This document shows positions 46,484 to 60,984 of a stretch of 64,000 bases of DNA, one piece after another. Where the stretch lies: assembly GCA_025526935.1 (NCBI GenBank), contig JAHLKD010000018.1:186001-250000 (forward strand), in the 5' to 3' direction. Position 1 is the first letter of the stretch. Each line of letters begins with the position of its first letter. Below the pieces are notes generated by a model. That model was not told the origin of the DNA. It did not search any database and saw only the letters and a program-made list of their open reading frames with translations. The position numbers and the translations under genes were made by a program. This DNA is from Cladochytrium replicatum. Its lineage: Eukaryota > Chytridiomycota > Chytridiomycetes > Cladochytriales > Cladochytriaceae.

Positions 46484-47891
46484 ATGAAAGGCTACAGCAT
46501 CAACCACTGGCTGAAGGGAATTGAAGAGTTGAAGGTGGTCGACTTACCTGCGCCAAAGTGTCCTGCCAATGGGATCTTGTGTGAGGTAACAATTCGTCTC
46601 AAAACCATTCATCTATCCGGCTCTAAAAGTGTGGAGAATCAGGTGAAAGCAATTGGTTTGAATTTCTTCGACATTCTTCTTGTCAAAGGGCAGTACCAGT
46701 CAAAGCCGCCGTTCCCTTTCACGCCGGGAGCAGAGGTAGGAACGTCCACTGTATCACGTCATCCATCCTAAAAGCTTGTCTCTGTGTCCCAGTTCGCTGG
46801 TGTGATTGTCGAAGTCGGACCGCAGGCCAAGGGATTCAAAGTCGGCGACAAGGTTTTCGGAACTGACGCGCAGGGATTGAATGCCTATGCAGAGCTGGTA
46901 TGAACAACTGTTTTGGCAATCTACCAGGTACATTTTTCATACTAACACATTCACACAGATTCCCGTGCCTTTGAGCAGCAGCTTTGTCTTCAAAATCCCC
47001 GAAGGCATGTCATTCAGCGAAGCATGTGCCATTGTAAGTCCCGCCCTTCTTTCTCCACAATCGGCCTTAAATTTTTGTTTTTACAAGCCGATGATCTACC
47101 CGACCTCTTACACGGCTGTGTACCAAAGAGCCTTGCTGCAGTCAAACGAAACGATTCTGGTTCACGCAGCGGCCGGCGGTGTCGGAATCACCGCAGTGCA
47201 GTTTGCAAAGGCCATCGGAGCAACCGTGATCGCCACCGCTTCATCCGACGAGAAGCTTGAGATTTGCAAGCGCGAAGGAGCTGACTACATCATCAACTAC
47301 AAGACGGAGAAGAACTGGGCGGCCAAGGTTAATGAGATCACGAAAGCTCTCGTGAAGGCGGGGAAGAAGAGATGGGTTGGCGCGGATGTCGTGTACGATC
47401 CCGTCGGTTTGATCAATGAGAGCACAAAATGCATCGCTTGGAACGGGAGACTCCTCGTCGTTGGTTTCGCCGTACGTGCTAATTTATATAGTTTGGCGAT
47501 TTGGTGATATTATGTTCGTTTTATAGGGTGGAAAGATTGAAAATGTCCCCGCCAACCGTTTGCTTCTGAAAGGTGCATCGTTGGTTGGGGTATACTGGGG
47601 TGGCACAACGGTTCAGCAGCAGGAGCGAGTTGTGGAAACTTGGAAGGTTCGCGATTTGTGCAAATGTTGCCATAATGTGATTGAATTGTGTTTGCCATGT
47701 AGGGCTGTTTGGACCTTTTCACAAAGGTCAACCCTGCGACATCGAAGGTGTTCCGTCCGATCATTTTTACAGATGAGTCCTACGTTGGTCTTGAAAGTAT
47801 TCCGCGCGCACTTGCCGCACTGGGCGAAAGGAAGACTTACGGAAAGGTGGTTGTCGAACTGCCCAATACTTCTGCTGCTGCTAAGCTGTAG
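46484..47891 (+). CDS. quinone oxidoreductase / zeta-crystallin-like MDR enzyme
   Basis: Seven exons (46484-46585, 46643-46735, 46793-46897, 46959-47033, 47088-47471, 47527-47646, 47703-47891), nearly all phase 0, give 355 residues. GroES-like half: IGLNFFDILLVKGQYQSKPP, FPFTPGAEFAGVIVEVG, GFKVGDKVFGT. Rossmann half: ILVHAAAGGVGITAVQFAKA (NADPH-binding AAGGVG), VIATASSDEKLEICKREGAD, DVVYDPVGL, GRLLVVGFAGGKIENVPANR and YGKVVVELP at the end. No structural zinc-binding Cys cluster is seen, as in QOR/CRYZ and 2-haloacrylate reductase-like enzymes. Expected reaction: NADPH-dependent reduction of quinones or activated alkenes; substrate unknown. It is tail-to-tail with the SelO gene, 130 bp between stops. 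Confidence 0.92.
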
Positions 47892-48021
47892 ATGTTTGCA
47901 TTCGGGAACCTTTAACTCTTCGGGGGGGCGTTAACATGTGTTGGTGCTTCGCTATGCGATTTGTACAAATAAGAGCATAAAAGCCCATTGCACCAATTCT
48001 TCCTTCGTCAAACTTTAGCAC

Positions 48022-50361
<2,340 letters not shown>

Positions 50362-50606
50362 CGTTTGCGCAATAAATCCCGCAGGTAGCGGAAAAATAGA
50401 GTTTTGATGGGATTGAAGCCACACGAAGTTGGCGGTTGTTCATCCAGCTTATTGTGGTTTGGTGCATGTCTCGGCCCTGGCGTGGCCTGCATTGCAACCT
50501 CCGAAGAAGAAAATTATCTCCAGGAATCCCTATCTTTGCCAGTGGAACTTTGCGGGGTGTGGACTGAACATCATTTGTGCTGCGAACCAATCAAGCCAGC
50601 ACTCGC

Positions 50607-52793
50607 ATGCACACAGGTTCTCTGCGATCAGCTACTGGATCTCGATCCTCGCCAATAGCGCAAAATCGCTCGGAAGAAGATTCACCGCCGCAAAAGCGTA
50701 CCCCCATCTTCCCACCGCCGCGGGCTGAGCAGAGGTCGGGCGTACAACAACGTGATTATTCAGACGACGAAGGAGACGAAATGGCAGAGAGGCCCTCCCA
50801 GCCTACGGCTGCAGTCAACCGCATCATCGAGAAGATTGGAATGGGAACATATCAATGGAAGCTGTTCTATCTCTGCGGCGCGGGCTGGTTTGTTGACAAC
50901 TTGACGATGCAAGCTTTGGCAACGGTGCTTCCTGAAGTACAGAAAGATTTTGGAATATCAGACGAGTTTGCGGGCCTCGGTGTGTCGTAAGCGCAACTTT
51001 TCTTCTTGAGTTCTCTCTCTGAAACGCCCGCTACTTGGTTTAGATCAGCATTCGTAGGCATGATCTTTGGGGCGAGTATATGGGGAGCACTTAGCGACGT
51101 GATCGGCCGCAAACCCGCTTTTAACACAACTCTTTTCATTACCAGTGCTTGTGTCACAATTGCGACCTTTGCACCTTCATTCCCGATTCTGTGTTTGTGT
51201 TTCGCGCTTCTCGGAAGCGGTGTCGGTGGAAATCTACCCGTTGATGGGGCGATCTTCCTGGAGTTTGTTCCTAAGTCATCTCAAAACCTCCTCACACTGC
51301 TCTCACTCTTCTGGCCTGTCGGACAGCTGGTAACATCGATCCTTGGATGGCAGCTCATCCCTCGCCTTCCAGCCTGCTCCGCACCTCCAAACTCAGCTTC
51401 AGCTTCTCTTGAAATATCGCTATCATTATCACACCTCCATCTCCTGTTTGCCCGACTCATGCAGGCTGATAACACGGAAAACAATTCAACAGCCTCGTGT
51501 CTTCCATCGACCTTGGCAACCAGGGGATGGCGTCAGCTTCTGCTTTCTCTTGGATTTATCACCTTTCTCTTGTTCTTTGCTCGATTCTGTCTGTTTCGCA
51601 TGGAAGAGAGCCCCAAATTTCTGATGCAACACGGCCGGCGCACAGAAGCCGCCGCGGTACTGAACCGTGTTGCTCGTGCGAACGGGTCGCAGCTTTTATT
51701 CACTGTTGAGGATCTTGCCGCCACGTATGAGGAAGACGATTCTCTCGCTAGACGGAGGGAGAATTATGTTCAAGTGGAATCAGCTAATCCATTGATGGGT
51801 ACCGATGACCTCGATGATGGTCGTCCTAGAAACGAGAGAGGATATGCTCGAGTAGGGAATGGGGATGATGATGAGTTAGACTCTGCAAGCGTTTCGAATA
51901 GCCAGCGTCCCCATCAGAGGGAGCGGAGAAAGTGGACATCGAACTTACACGAGATGGTTCCAGCCCGTTTACAACCTTTGTTTGGGCATCGAATGCTTCA
52001 GTAAGTCTTGTCTTTTGGCAATACATGTTTATTGATTCTGTGTTCACTTAGAACAACCGTATTGGTGTGGATGATTTGGATGTTGGTGTCTGTCGGGTAC
52101 ACCATGTTTAATTCTTGGCTGCCCAAAATGCTGAGGTTCCAAAAGTCTGTTGTGTTCTTGCATCATTGTTTGACCAAATTGTAGTGAATCGGCTGGAAGA
52201 GATACTCCTCAAATCGACGTGGCATACAGAAACTATCTTCTTATTTCGTTGGCTGCTCTACCAGGCTCGGTGGCGGCCATGTACCTGGTCGAGCTGCCAA
52301 TGCTGGGCCGGCGAGGAACAATGGCACTATCCACGTTTGGGACCGCGGGATGCATGTTCCTCTTCACAGTCGCTCGAGAAAGTGATTCCGGTCGCTTAGC
52401 TGCGGGATGTCTTGCATCGTTATTGCAGAACATTATGTATGGAGGTGAGTACATTAAATTCTAACCGTTTAAAGAAAAGCGGGCTGATTTATCTCCATCG
52501 TAGTCATCTATTCGTACACGCCAGAGGTTTTCAATTCCAAGGTACGTAAATTTTTGAGAGTTTAATAGATGTGGTTTACAAAGATATTTGCTGTCCACTA
52601 GGTGCGAGGTACCGCAACTGGGGTTGCTTCGGCACTTGGTCGTATCGTTGGTGCTGCGGCACCGCTGCTCTCTGGTCTGCTGTATTCGCTCAGCCGTTCC
52701 CTTCCATTGTTTGTGGCATCCACCGTTTTGGTCCTGGCAGGTTTCTGTATGGTATCATTGCCTATCGAGACGAGAGGACTGGAAGCGTTGTAG
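50607..52793 (+). CDS. SVOP/SV2-like major facilitator transporter
   Basis: Exons 50607-50986, 51044-52000, 52052-52135, 52185-52444, 52504-52541 and 52602-52793 give 636 residues. A 60-residue polar N-terminus is followed by KLFYLCGAGWFVDNLTMQAL (TM1). MFS motif A reads GALSDVIGRKPAF, and LGSGVGGNLPVDGAIFLEFV is the SVOP/SV2 TM4 signature. A Ser-rich extracellular-type loop interrupts TM5/TM6 (CLPSTLATRGWRQ). A long polar loop of about 120 residues precedes TM7 (TTVLVWMIWMLVSVGYTMF). ELPMLGRRGTMAL is the second motif A, and VRGTATGVASALGRIVGAAA and LPIETRGLEAL close it. Substrate unknown; relatives carry organic ions, sugars or nucleotides. The ATG at 50607 lies 245 bp from the divergent SelO start. 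Confidence 0.88.
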
Positions 52794-52968
52794 GAAATAT
52801 TTCCACTTGATGTTTGCGACTGAGTGCGGTCATTTGGTAATTTCATTATTTATCATTGTCGAACGCAATAAAAAGGCGTCATGAAAGCAGAAGCGCAAAG
52901 GAGGGAAACAAGACCATGCTGTTCATTGTTTTGCACTGAAGAGCTGAAAAAAAAATTAAAGGGTCAAT

Positions 52969-54133
52969 TCAGTAGTGCTCCTTTAAGATGTCCTGCGTGA
53001 ACTTTTCAAATGTCAGGCCGGTTTCCGCATCAAGAACGTAATCAACAGAGGGCTGCATGAAGACCGCAAAAGTGTTGCGAGCAAGGACTTGGGATGGTGC
53101 TCCCCGAACCAAGTGCGGAGTGGCCTTGAAGACATTCTTCGTGGAAACAGAAGAAGCCTGGCCAATCTGGAAGGCAAGGCAGTCCTTCGGGATGTTGATT
53201 TTGTAGTACACACCATCGTGGTGGAGAACATAGAGTCCCGAGTTTTCAATGTCGGGATGACTCAGCACCTCTTTTAATTCCAGATCGCTGTCCACGACGT
53301 ACATCGCGCTAGTGAGACCTGTCAACATGCTGTGGTCGACATGCAAGCCGCTGAACAATGGGGAGAACTGTCAGTTGCAAGCTCAATGGATCCACTTATA
53401 GTGCTTACCACCAGGAATCCATGGACTTTTGATCATTCAGTTCGGCTTCAGAAAAAGGAAAATAATGCAGAAGACGAGCCTTGTTTGTCTTGGACAACTT
53501 TATGGCGTTCGAGAAGAAGTCAAGAGGGAGCGTGCTCGAGTCCTTCGTGATGGAGTCCAACTGTTGGGCCACCAAGTAGCCGACATCGCAAATTAGCTGT
53601 CCTAAGTTCATGAAGGCATCATGAAATCCCGGAAGCTCGGCGTCTGTGGGCCACACGTTCTTAGCGCTAATGTGTTGTCAGCAGTGGTAGAACTCCAACA
53701 ATATCACACTTGCTTGTATACCCATATGATGCAGATTCACTCTCGAGACCTGGGTCGTCGAAGTTCGGGTTGTTGTAGTAGCTACCTTTTTGAGTGTCTG
53801 GCTTTCCGTTCATAATCTCCTTCCCATGCGACCACCCAAAGCTGAAAGACGACTGCGGATGTTCCAGGCGGAGCCGTACTTCTTCAGGCAGATGAGCCAC
53901 CAGCCTTTCACCTTATTAGCATCTAATGTTGAAAGAGGTGTTTCCTGTCCTTACGAGGCGTAAGGCAGGAGTGCTTTACGTTTCTCGACGAATGTGGGCA
54001 CATTTTTCACAATGCAAACGCCGAGGGCATCCAGTCCTGATCCAAACGCTTCCAGCATGAGATCACGGAGGTCCTTTCCATTCTTCAGATCCTCGTAGTC
54101 GAGCACAATAGGACTGGCAACTTTTGAAGTCAT
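52969..54133 (-). CDS. 2-oxoglutarate/Fe(II) dioxygenase, isopenicillin-N-synthase-like
   Basis: Exons 54133-53955, 53904-53710, 53666-53409 and 53350-52969 (all phase 2) give 337 residues. The N-terminal DIOX_N-like part has LDYEDLKNGKDLRDLMLEAF and SFSFGWSHGKE. SNAKNVWPTDAELPGFHDAF is followed by the jelly-roll core. The iron triad is visible: WCGLHVDHSMLTGL gives His-x-Asp, and ATPHLVRG gives the distal His about 60 residues later. RNTFAVFMQP would supply the 2OG-binding Arg. The catalytic core exon joins only with the acceptor at 53350; the nearer AG at 53375 breaks the frame. Substrate unknown. Similar stand-alone proteins are widespread in algae and fungi without assigned metabolites. 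Confidence 0.85.
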
Positions 54134-54540
54134 TTTGGCAGAACAAGTTTTCGCGTCATGTGCCAAGTTATGGGATTCTGATCTGGGGCAAACAAACAAA
54201 ACAGATCGAGCTCAGGATGGAGAATCGTTGCTAACCATGCATGCGTTCAGCATATGTGCCATGGATATAAAGGGCGAGCAGCAGCTGTATCACTGTAATT
54301 AAGTTACACTGAATCGATCAAAACGATAGCTCGGTCAAAGCCTATGCGCAACATCTTGAATCGCTTGATTCAAATGGGGGAATTCGAAGAAGTTATATTC
54401 GGGTGACAAAGTCATACTAGATGAAGGGTTTCCATTAATTTACACATGCAAAGTAATAAATCGATTGGTAAGACTTCGAAAACTAGCCACTTTGAATTCC
54501 CACTTCAAAATGCAATCGATTATGTGAAACTCAGACAACC
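54134..54540. other. gap between oxygenase 5' end and PPIP5K remnant
   Basis: Promoter space of the minus-strand oxygenase. No frames with motif and no repeats recognised. Confidence 0.4.
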
Positions 54541-55990
54541 TTACTGTTGTGAACGATTCCCCCCAGCGAGTCCTTCTTGACCGTCACCTTGTTATGCGTG
54601 TTTTTGGATGCGCAGGGGATTTTGCCTTCTCGCTGACTGATGAAAATTGTGAGGGTTCCGGAGCTTGGAGAAGATGTGTACGATCGGTTCTCCCGTGCTG
54701 CACCTGGGCTAGATTTATCGCCGAAGAGTTTTCCCTTGATGAAAGCTGAAACACGTAGATCACGATACCATTTGAGGTGTTCACAAACCCATTTGTAGAA
54801 AAGCCAGCATCAGGGAAAGATCACAGCATATCGTTTTACTACCCAAAATCATCTGCGGAAGGATTTCGGAGACTGTTCAGAAAGGTAGGAGTGGCCGCAG
54901 ATTCAGCCGAACTACTTTCTAAAAATTAACATCTTCAAAGTTTCCAGGCAGAAGCAAGTGAGATACGGTCAGGAACATCTTTCATCTATGAGGAGTTCAT
55001 GGACGTGGACAACGCGGAAGATGTAAAAGTTTACACCATCGGTTCATCTGAAGTGAGTTAGTTCGTAATCTCTGAAGGTCAGAAATGCTAAGCCAGTTGA
55101 AGCCAGGTCCCACTTTCATGGACGGAATCGACGCCGTAATGCTGACGGAAAGGAAGTTCGTTACATCACTCCACTTACGCCTGAAGAAAAGGAAATTGCG
55201 CTGAAAGCTACAGAAGCGTTTGGTCAAGATGTTTGTGGCTTCGATCTTCTGCGTTCGAACGGAAAAAGCTACGTAGGCGATGTGAACGGTTGCGTTTAGT
55301 CAATGGAAATGAAGGGTATTACGACAAATGTGCGGCAATTCTGCCCGAGACGTTCCAACGAGAAGCAAAGCTTCGATCTCAGCATCCGGAAAATTGAAAA
55401 TACCTCCTCGGGAACTTAGTTTTGAGCGCCAGTGGAAGCTTAAACATTTTTTGTGCAACTTGAGACATGGAGACCGAAATCCAAAACAGAAGATGAAGGT
55501 AGGCATTTATATTGATTTGTTTCGGACTATACTAAAAAAGGTAGCAGTTATTTCAACTTCAGGAATTTCGCTTTCCTGGATCTTCTAAGCGGAAGCACGT
55601 CAGAAGTGATTCTGAAAGGCAGTACCACGCTCAAGTCCGTGGTGGCTGCAGTGCAATCGGCCGCATCAGAAAACTTGGACGAGCAAATCTCTGGACCAGG
55701 TTTCCAGGATTCTGAATGCAAAATGTGACCTGGCTGGACCCACAAAGTACAAGTGAAGCCAAAAATTAAGAAATCAGGAGGCACGCCGCTTTGCAGCAAG
55801 TCCGAATCTGGACGATGCTTCCTCTCATCAAGTCTGAACAAGGCAGACTCGTAACACAAAAAAGATACAAAACATAGATTATGGCAACAATAATAACAGT
55901 CCGGCCAATTCGTTCTTTTCGAGTACCAAACCATTCGGAAGTTGGTCCTTCACGGTGTGGACCTGATTACAACAACTCAAAGAGCGCTGC
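54541..55990 (+). pseudogene. decayed PPIP5K/Vip1 (inositol pyrophosphate kinase) remnant
   Basis: Plus-strand pieces follow PPIP5K order. NDSPQRVLLDRHLVMRV (about 54550) sits at the start of the ATP-grasp kinase. NPFVEKPASGKDHSISFYYP (about 54785) is followed by [29 protein letters not shown] (about 54988) and [20 protein letters not shown] (about 55135) come next, then [20 protein letters not shown] with DVNG (about 55215-55290). YYDKCAAILPETFQREAKL (about 55318) and a FLDLL/TTLKSVV...KVQVKP piece toward 55760 close it. DVNGW is broken by a missing base that leads to TAG at 55298. TRKSPVVDG has become an unrelated string. The N-terminal and most of the phosphatase domain are absent. The enzyme would make InsP7/InsP8; this copy cannot. 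Confidence 0.78.
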
Positions 55991-56617
55991 ATGTTTTGGT
56001 TATTTCGAAACTAACATCAACCAGCGGCTGGAAGCCGTTCATCTCAGTCAAATATGGTAATGTTATGTCAAAAAGGAAACGACCATCCATACAATTGCAT
56101 TTAGTATGAGTTAAGATGTATTCAAACTGTGCATGCAAGGTCATAAGGTAAACCAGCAAATGGTGATTCCGTAAAATATACTCAGTGATGTTTAAGACAC
56201 AGAACTTAGTGATTAATCTGATCACGATTGTGACTGGATATTTGACTGGGACAAACCACTTGCGGAACATGGGGTTGGTACTTGTGTTTCCGATCCTGGA
56301 CTTGATTGAGATACTAATTTTCCCCCAACAAAGTGAATGAAACGGAAATCAGCACGTTCAATCAATCTGCGTACGACACATATAAAGACAAACCGGAAAT
56401 AAAGTAGCAGTTTTGATCAAAAATCCAGCGGCCAATTTGTACCTCAACGATGCTGGACGTATCTATTGCCATGAGGAGTTCAGGCGTTTGTTGAAGAGGA
56501 AAAGAGGTTCACTCGATAAAAGAGCAGGGAACGCCTGAATTCAGAAAATCGATCATACGAAGGAGTTGAAATGTTCATCCATAATTTTTCAACACAACAC
56601 AGAGGCACCTTTGCTCG
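55991..56617. other. gap between two remnants
   Basis: No supported gene. A 97-codon minus-strand frame (56270-55977) lacks motifs. It may contain further eroded PPIP5K sequence that I cannot recognise. Confidence 0.35.
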
Positions 56618-58960
56618 TCACGGCACAGACAAATACTGGCGTACCGCTGTTCCATCCACGGGCAGCAATGATCCGGGGTTAAACATGAGATCCACAATAA
56701 CAGTTATATCTGGAAGTTGATCTATCATTTCTGTCACTCCGGCGAGCCCCCCACCGGCAGATGCTTTTGGCACTTCGACAGCAGATTTTCGCTTTCCTTT
56801 GTCAGAGCTCGATAATGTATTCACCGGGTCCGCCTGCTGTGTACTCTTCCCAAGAGATCCTTCTGATCCCGCCTGACTAAAAGACTTGGTAAGGGCAGGG
56901 GTCGGACCGTGACAAAAGAAAACGTTCCAACGCAAGTCCAAGACATTCCATGCCCTACCATAGTCTCCTCGTGCCAATATGACCGGTCCCAGGCGCAGGT
57001 AGTCACACACAACTTTAAACAGCAATGCACGATGGTTGAATGTGCCGTGAATGATTAAGCCATTCGGGATTACAATTCTATTCAGCTTAATCTTCAAGTC
57101 AGTGATGTTGAACTTGTAAGGAAAGTTGGGCAAACTCTCAGGGGAATGAACTACTCCCCCCATCGATTCAGACACGATTTGAGCGATTTGTCGAATCAAT
57201 TACTTTGGTTGTGCGCGAAGATGAGTATAGGAAGTGATGAGGTTTCCTGCCCTCTGAAGAAGCTCGGTCATTTTTGGATCACACCGAGTCAACCTTTAGA
57301 ATTTCCCGCTTTTTGCCGACAGCTCGCTGAGAGAGGTCAGATAGTGAAGGAAACAAAAGCTTTCTCGCCCAACTGTGATCACGGGATGTCCCCAAGGCGG
57401 ATCCGAGATCACAGAATGTGCTTGTTATGTAGTTCTCTCCATCCAAGCACTTCCGCAACCAATACTTCGCAGAAAGATCTGTGTTTAGGCATGTATTTTA
57501 TGAAAAAAAGGTGAGTTTAAAACATACTTCAGCATATTTTCCAATGCTTCTTTCCGGAACTTCGTTGCCTTCTTGGCATGGTCAACCGAAAGTTCTATGT
57601 GCGCCTCAAGTTCACCGACTTTGCTCGCGATGATAGCATTGGCCTCTTAAATGTTCAATTTACAATCAAACAGTTGGCCTGGTCGCACAATCACTTAATC
57701 GCACTGCATGGCACACATCGCCCGATTTACCAGATTTGTCAAATATTTTAATGTGATCTTCTTCAGCCAGTAAAGACTGATTATCTGTTAATCGAACAGT
57801 CAAACTTGCCAAGTTGGATGAGCCTAGCTGTTGCCAAACACGCTACGCTCAGAATATTCTGTTCCATTTTTATCAAAGCATTAATTTAATGGTTGATTGA
57901 CTGCACCGCATTTCAACATTTCCGCCCGAATCGTGGCTGTTAATTAGGTTAGTACCAAATCAGACCACCAGCACTTTTGCCCAGTCTTCAGATAATTTTG
58001 CCACGCATTCTGCAGTGTTGATGAAAACGCAGGGATCTTCATGAGAGAGTAGCTTTGTAATGGATGGCACGCCTTCGTATGCTCGTATTTTACTTCGAAG
58101 CTTCACTGATATACATTATCGTTTATCCAAATTGTTCATTGACGCATGTGTGGCAAATACCATTGCCCGGGAGTCTAGAAAGTGGGAAAACGGATTCCCT
58201 GCAGACGCTTGTATCGTCATGTCAAATGAGACGAACCAAAATCCCAATAATGCCGAGTTTGTATTCATTCTGATTTATCGCTAACACAGATTCGAACCTT
58301 TCATTTTCATTGAAAATCACCTACCATCATGAGCCTTATTCGCATTTGCTGTCGCACTGATAACCCCAGCATCGCCGCTGTTCAACATGCTGGCGAGCAC
58401 AGGTTGTGCACCTGAATCCCTGAAGTACACTTGATTCCTGTCTAAACAAGATTTTAGTGATGATCTTAAGTTTTCATGATACCTACGAACCATTTCTGGC
58501 CGCTGCAAAAGCAGCATGCGCTGCACATTGTTTCGTCCGGTTATCTTCCAACTGAAGGAGCTTTACCAGAGGCGAAATCCCTCCCATATCATGAAAGATG
58601 CTACATGTCTCCTCTAGATGGAAAGTTCAGTTAAACAAAATTGACGGACAGATTTCCGAGCCGTACTATCTTGCAGACAGTTCCTTGGAACGCAATTCCG
58701 GCATAATTTCCGCTTAAACAAGTAGCTTCACAAGCTGACGAAATCACAGGCTGATCCATGCTGGAGGTCGTTTTTGTCATGAAATCAATGAGAGTTGCGG
58801 CACCGATTTCCGCATCAAGACAAATTTCAGGGAGCGTTCTAACAACGAGCCCTCTGATACGAGAATGATCTCTGAAGGAGATAACTCGGAAAGCGTCTGT
58901 TCACTTCAAAGCTCAGCGGACCACAACTCCTCTGATCCTGATGTTGTTCCCTCATTCGGG
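56618..58960 (-). pseudogene. ARMC3-like gene (ARM repeats + EDR1 domain), probably eroded
   Basis: The last 193 codons (57199-56618) match the EDR1/CTR1 N-terminal domain: RQIAQIVSESMGGVV, IVIPNGLIIHGTFNHRALLF, LGPVILARGDYGRAWNVL and VIVDLMFNPGSLLP. Upstream pieces continue it: LSAKYWLRKCLDGENYI (about 57470) and NAIIASKVGELEAHIELSVD (about 57630). ARM-repeat segments are NQVYFRDSGAQPVLASMLNS (about 58420) and LEDNRTKQCAAHAAFAAA (about 58540). ARM plus EDR1 in one protein is the architecture of animal/protist ARMC3, linked to flagella. The joint between the two ARM pieces is out of frame by one base, and I could not join the EDR1 exons cleanly. I lean to a pseudogene; a gene with missed introns is possible. 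Confidence 0.5.
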
Positions 58961-58964
58961 AGCA

Positions 58965-60980
58965 CTTTAAAAGGAAAGGATCCAGCGAGAGTGTGCGTCA
59001 GCCCTGAATGAGATAGAGGAGCTCGAGTGCAGATTTCTTCAGGATGCTTATGATACCTTTTTCCAAGACTGCGAGACAACTCGAACAAGGCAACTGCCCA
59101 GGGCACAAGAAGCCACTCTCTGTCATCATTTGGAGAAAGAAATAGCAGAAGAAGCAGGAATGTTGCTCCCACTACTCTCGATGGGATGCCCACATTTGGG
59201 GAGAACGTTCCGGTGCCTCCGGACTTGGAAACGATGCAGTGGAAGGTTTTTGGAGGACTTTAAGAAGAGCAGAAGTGCATGAGATACCTCTTGAAGATTC
59301 AGCTGTATCAAAAAGGCACTTTGATCGATTGCAAGAAGGACTTGGCGTTGAAGATATTGGACGTCCAACGGATGTTTCTTTAGAGATTTGTGATCCAATA
59401 ATTGGACATAGTCGAACCATTTCTGATCCTCCGGTAGGTTTCGATCCCTTATCCTGACGTTTCTTATACATTCCATAGCCGAGACGGTTTAGAAACGGAC
59501 ACAATCGACAGCGTTCATCCGAGCCTTAAAACAATGTCTTCGTTCAGGATCTCGACGGCGATGGTAAATAAGCTGAATGATGTATGAGTTCAGAATCAAG
59601 CACCGTGGCTGAAACAACAGGATTAGATGCAAAAACTATTTTCTCCTTCAAATGCCTCCTCATATCTTACCCCCTCACACAATAGAGCGCGCTCAGCGAA
59701 CTTCGTCCAAATAACACGAAAACGGACCGCACCGGGAAGACGACTTCAAATTACTGAAGTGGGGCCTAAAGATGGAAATCGACAGCTCAAAGGCGTATGG
59801 AGCAAGAACTAGCAACGAGAGAAGCTAATTTGCGACTGATGTTGAAGCACCAATTTCGAGCAAATCCGGTTCCAGCATCTTCTCTTAGTCCTCGGTCAGT
59901 AGTAAGTTGAACTCTTTTTTGTTCCTCATAGCTGCACAATAGATACGCAGAAGTTATGAGGAAAATGGGCAACAGAGGTAGGCCAGAGCCCAACGAATTG
60001 CAATGCTGCAAGCTAATTGCAAACCATTTTCATTTCACAAACGGGCAAAGAGTGGAGAAGTGCGAGCTTGTAGATGCAGGGTGAGCCCTTAAAACTCACC
60101 AAAACAAGTATGGAATCAAATGAATTTAAAATAGACCAAGATTGCCGGGGTTACAGAGGATGCTTTGGTTAGTTTCAAGAGGGAGCGAGAGGAGCAGAAA
60201 GATCCCGGCAAAAACACTTAGGCCAAAGCAGACTGGTGTTGACTCTACGGAGAGTGGTCGTCCGACGTAGCCAACTGATCCAAGGTGTGAACCTAGCTTT
60301 AAGATGGAACCATTTTAAATTGATAAACGTTCAGAAAATGAGAACGAAAAGGACTAACCGATGAGCATAATTTCGACCGAAGATAAACTATCTTGTCCCA
60401 CCGTTCCATCAACGTCATGATGACTTTCAAAGGCAACATGAAACTAAGAAAACACTGAAGCCAGCACAAAGTATGTGGAGGACGGGTGTACGTGTTAAAG
60501 CTTATTTATGTTGCAAGACCCAAACCTTTTGCCGGCATCGACCTTCATCACCGAAATCGAGACGGGTCAATGCTTCATAAGCTAGCAGTGGAAGAACAGG
60601 AAAGAGCAAGAGGCAATATCCCAGCGAGCACTGAACAGTGTTCCAATACCCAGAGTTTATGTGCGTCCCCCCATTAGCTGATTCTTCCCCTCACAGACAA
60701 AATCTAATTGCCCACCAGTCGATCAAGCCAAAGCCTACGAACGCGTCAAACCTGAAGGCTCAACAGATACATGCTCAAATACAAGCATGGAAAGCAAAGG
60801 AGGAAGAAGGAGTCGAAAAGTCTTTCGAGGCAAGTTAAAGCAAGGCAGCTTTCGCTGAGAATACAAAACCGCATCAGGGCGAACATGACTTCAAAGTTTT
60901 ATGAGTGTGTTGAAAAGGCACAAAGTTTGAAGACCATTCAAACTCAAAATGAGGAAATGGGGCCGATTATAAGCTGAAGC
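58965..60980 (+). pseudogene. eroded plus-strand gene, Glu/Lys-rich, unrecognised
   Basis: Coding-like blocks occur in changing frames: LNEIEELECRFLQDAYDTFF (about 59008) with LEKEIAEEAGMLLPLL; LRRAEVHEIPLEDSAVSKRH (about 59262) to ICDPIIGHSRTISDPP. EQELATREANLRLMLKHQFR...ANPVPASSLSP lies at about 59800 and RNRDGSMLHKLAVEEQERAR at about 60565. QQIHAQIQAWKAKEEE and IQNRIRANMTSKFYECVEKA lie at about 60765-60930. Stops (for example after GLEEE-type and FVIQ-type strings) separate them. The basic-helix plus RANPVP-like style recalls ciliary TPX2/FAM161-type proteins, but this is only a weak impression. Confidence 0.35.
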
Positions 60981-60984
60981 TGTA

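Noticed and set aside
53351-53375. Using the upstream AG at 53375 as acceptor for the last oxygenase exon
   Set aside because: It puts the His-x-Asp motif out of frame, whereas 53350 gives WCGLHVDHS and a complete fold.
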